A stretch of DNA of 64,000 bases from CAZMNY01 sp964567745 (GTDB lineage: Bacteria; Planctomycetota; Planctomycetia; Pirellulales; Pirellulaceae). Of this stretch, positions 62,291 through 64,000 are shown one piece after another. The stretch's first letter is position 1, and each line of letters opens with the position of its first letter. The translations under genes and the position numbers were made by a program. A model generated the notes under the pieces. It searched no databases and was not told where the DNA came from. It saw nothing but the letters and a program-made list of their open reading frames with translations. The stretch is from assembly GCA_964567745.1 (NCBI GenBank), contig CAZMNY010000048.1, positions 1 through 64,000 of the forward strand, read 5' to 3'.

Positions 62291-63304
62291 GTGTTTGAGA
62301 ACGTGGCCTTGGTAGGCGCAACGGGCGCTGTCGGAAGTATCGTGCGGCAGTTGATCGCAGACCGTGAATTGCCCTTCCAGACGATCAAATTCTTGGCCTC
62401 CACACGTTCCGCCGGCAAGACGCTCGAATTCAAGGGCGAAACGCACACGATTGAATTGCTCCGCCCGGAAGTGTTTGAAGAAGTCGACTTGGTGATCGCC
62501 AGCACGCCGGACGATGTCGCGAAGGAATTCGCCCCCTGGGCGGTTGAGCGCGGCGCCGTCGTTGTCGACGAGAGCGGAGCATGGCGAATGGATCCCAAAG
62601 TCCCGCTGATCGTACCCGAGGTGAACGGCCACACTGCGTCCGAACACCAGGGCATTATCGCCAGCCCGAATTGCTCCACCATTCAAATGGTCGTCGCCAT
62701 GCAACCTCTGCATGCCGCCGCCAAGATCCGACGAGTTGTCGTGAGTACGTATCAGGCGACGAGTGGGGCAGGGGTGGCGGGCGAAGCTGACCTCGAGAAA
62801 GGGAGTCGCGCTGCGCTTGACGGCGGCGACCATGAGTACTCGGCATTCAGTCATCCGATCGCCTTCAATTTGATCCCGCAAATTGGACCGCCCAAACACG
62901 AAGGCTATACGTCCGAAGAAATGAAGATGGTGTATGAAACGCACAAGATCTTCGGCGACGACTCGATTGCCATTTGTCCGACATGCGTTCGCGTGCCCAT
63001 CACGAATTGCCACAGCGAGAGCATTCTGGTTGAGACCGAGCGGCATCTTTCGGTCGAGGAAGCGAAAGAGTTGTTTCGGTCGGCCGATGGCATCGAGCTG
63101 ATCGATGATCTTGCGGAAGGCCAGTACCCCATGCCGCTCGACTGCAGCGGACGCGATGGCGTCTTCATCGGGCGAGTGCGAAAAGACTTGTCGTGCGAGA
63201 ATGGCATCACCTTTTGGTGTGTGTCGGACAACCTTCGAAAGGGCGCTGCGACGAACGCCGTGCAAGTGGCCGAGACGCTCATCGCCGCCCAATCGAGCGC
63301 GTAA
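62291..63304 (+). CDS. asd: Aspartate-semialdehyde dehydrogenase
   Basis: NADPH-dependent reduction of aspartyl phosphate for Lys, Met, Thr and diaminopimelate. GTG 62291 is preceded by GGAGG at 9 bases. The 337 residues show FENVALVGATGAVGSIVRQLI, FLASTRSAGKTLEFKG, the active Cys128 in ASPNCSTIQMVV, STYQATSGAGVAGEADLEKG and Arg234 to His241 in RVPITNCHSES. It is full-length, of the usual bacterial type, with no sign of unusual features. truA follows 103 bases downstream. Confidence 0.96.
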   Translation: MFENVALVGATGAVGSIVRQLIADRELPFQTIKFLASTRSAGKTLEFKGETHTIELLRPEVFEEVDLVIASTPDDVAKEFAPWAVERGAVVVDESGAWRMDPKVPLIVPEVNGHTASEHQGIIASPNCSTIQMVVAMQPLHAAAKIRRVVVSTYQATSGAGVAGEADLEKGSRAALDGGDHEYSAFSHPIAFNLIPQIGPPKHEGYTSEEMKMVYETHKIFGDDSIAICPTCVRVPITNCHSESILVETERHLSVEEAKELFRSADGIELIDDLAEGQYPMPLDCSGRDGVFIGRVRKDLSCENGITFWCVSDNLRKGAATNAVQVAETLIAAQSSA

Positions 63305-63407
63305 GGCGAGCTCGACCACGCCAGCTTGTCGGTGCCAAGGCATGCGCTGACGGGCCGGTGTTCGGGCGACGCATCATCGCTATGAACCATTGCGATCGGG
63401 AGTTGCA

Positions 63408-64000
63408 GTGAGCATCAAGAATGAGCCTGTCGACGGCGAGCAACAGGGAGCGAAACAGCTCGAATCGTCGGGCGAATCTAAATCCCAAGCGGTGAGCTGT
63501 TTCAAAGCGACGATTGCGTACGACGGCGCCGCCTACGCTGGATGGCAAGTGCAGCCAAATCAATCGACCATTCAAAGCAAACTCGAGTCGGCAGTTGCCA
63601 GCGTCTGCGGTCAGGCGACACGAGTGACCGCAAGCGGGCGGACGGATGCGGGCGTCCATGCATTCGCTCAGGTCGTCAGTTTCTCCGTAGCGACTCGATT
63701 GAACGCCGAGACTTGGGGCAGGGCGTTAAACGCCAATTTGCCCGAGGACATTCGGGTTGTTTCGGTCGAGTTGAAAACGGCGTTTCACGCGCTGCGCGAC
63801 GCGGCGGGAAAGCGTTACCGCTACGTGATCCACGATGCCGAAGTCCCGAACCTCTTCCACCGAGCCTATGCCTGGCACATCGGCGAGCGGCTGCAAGTGG
63901 ACGCGATGAAACGCGCGGCGACGCATCTGCGCGGCCAGCACGACTTTTCCAGTTTCGAAGCCGCCGGAGCGCCGCGGGCAAGCAGCGTCCGCACCATTCG
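63408..64000 (+). CDS. truA: tRNA pseudouridine synthase A, 3' end outside window
   Basis: TruA makes pseudouridine at positions 38-40 of the anticodon arm. The frame is open to the window end, so the C-terminus is missing. From GTG 63408 (GGGAG upstream) about 30 polar residues precede the family start CFKATIAYDGAAYAGWQVQPNQSTIQ. The catalytic Asp80 lies in SGRTDAGVHAFAQV. RALNANLPEDIRVVSVE, FHALRDAAGKRYRYVIHD and HDFSSFEAAG follow. A later GTG at 63492 would remove the polar extension and is an alternative start. Confidence 0.93.
   Translation, partial: MSIKNEPVDGEQQGAKQLESSGESKSQAVSCFKATIAYDGAAYAGWQVQPNQSTIQSKLESAVASVCGQATRVTASGRTDAGVHAFAQVVSFSVATRLNAETWGRALNANLPEDIRVVSVELKTAFHALRDAAGKRYRYVIHDAEVPNLFHRAYAWHIGERLQVDAMKRAATHLRGQHDFSSFEAAGAPRASSVRTI

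Overview
The window reads as a draft chromosome segment from a planctomycete, most likely of the Pirellulales type. The support is gene content. There is a TIGR03000-type protein, there are two Tat-exported DUF1501 proteins and a DUF3500 protein, and there are Ser/Thr kinases with DMG or DWG in place of DFG. Many large exported proteins and VWA proteins are present, and genes are short, monocistronic or paired, with frequent strand switches. Two runs of exactly 100 N (4772-4871 and 40684-40783) are scaffold gaps. Both lie inside tandem repeats that the assembly failed to cross.

Left part (1-10500). On the minus strand lies the translation/transcription block nusA - infB - rbfA, followed by an endonuclease III-like protein with a histone H1-like Lys/Ala tail that runs off the window. 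Upstream of nusA is a ketosynthase (FabF-fold) paralogue whose Cys-His-His catalytic residues are Glu-Asn-Asn. A DUF1501 protein follows on the plus strand, then a roughly 870-base stretch without a confident gene. That stretch carries two outward-facing terminator hairpins that may end small RNAs.

10.5-16.1 kb is an eroded signalling island: a frameshifted Ser/Thr kinase, a secretin-like exported protein, two tandem VWA membrane proteins and an internally deleted PP2C phosphatase. The kinase and the phosphatase at the ends are broken, while the three genes between them look intact.

16.1-41 kb holds mostly exported or metabolic genes. These are DUF1501, a PQQ-propeller protein, a large FAD oxidoreductase with Ca-binding and malectin-like modules, a HAD phosphatase, and a eukaryotic-type glutamine synthetase (glnII) behind a good sigma-54 promoter. 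Next come a Ser/Thr kinase, an SMP-30 lactonase, an exported T4 gp19-like protein, cysK, mnmH, DUF3500, a double alpha/beta hydrolase, a TIM-barrel isomerase, prolyl oligopeptidase and comEC. A 66-bp tandem array of palindromic units follows comEC.

41-64 kb holds central metabolism and housekeeping. It starts with apgM and pgi (divergent) and a metallo-beta-lactamase hydrolase. A run of plus-strand genes follows: an exported protein, a Rieske protein, a TIGR03960-type radical SAM, a TPR-metallopeptidase overlapping mazG, and a membrane protein overlapping an ABC ATPase. After these come a PEP-hydrolase-family barrel and an HpaI aldolase (minus), an exported PIMT-like methyltransferase, a remnant of a hybrid histidine kinase, and the TIGR03000 protein. 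The segment ends with an HTTM (gamma-carboxylase-like) pair, asd and the start of truA. I found no tRNA, rRNA, CRISPR array, IS element or prophage.
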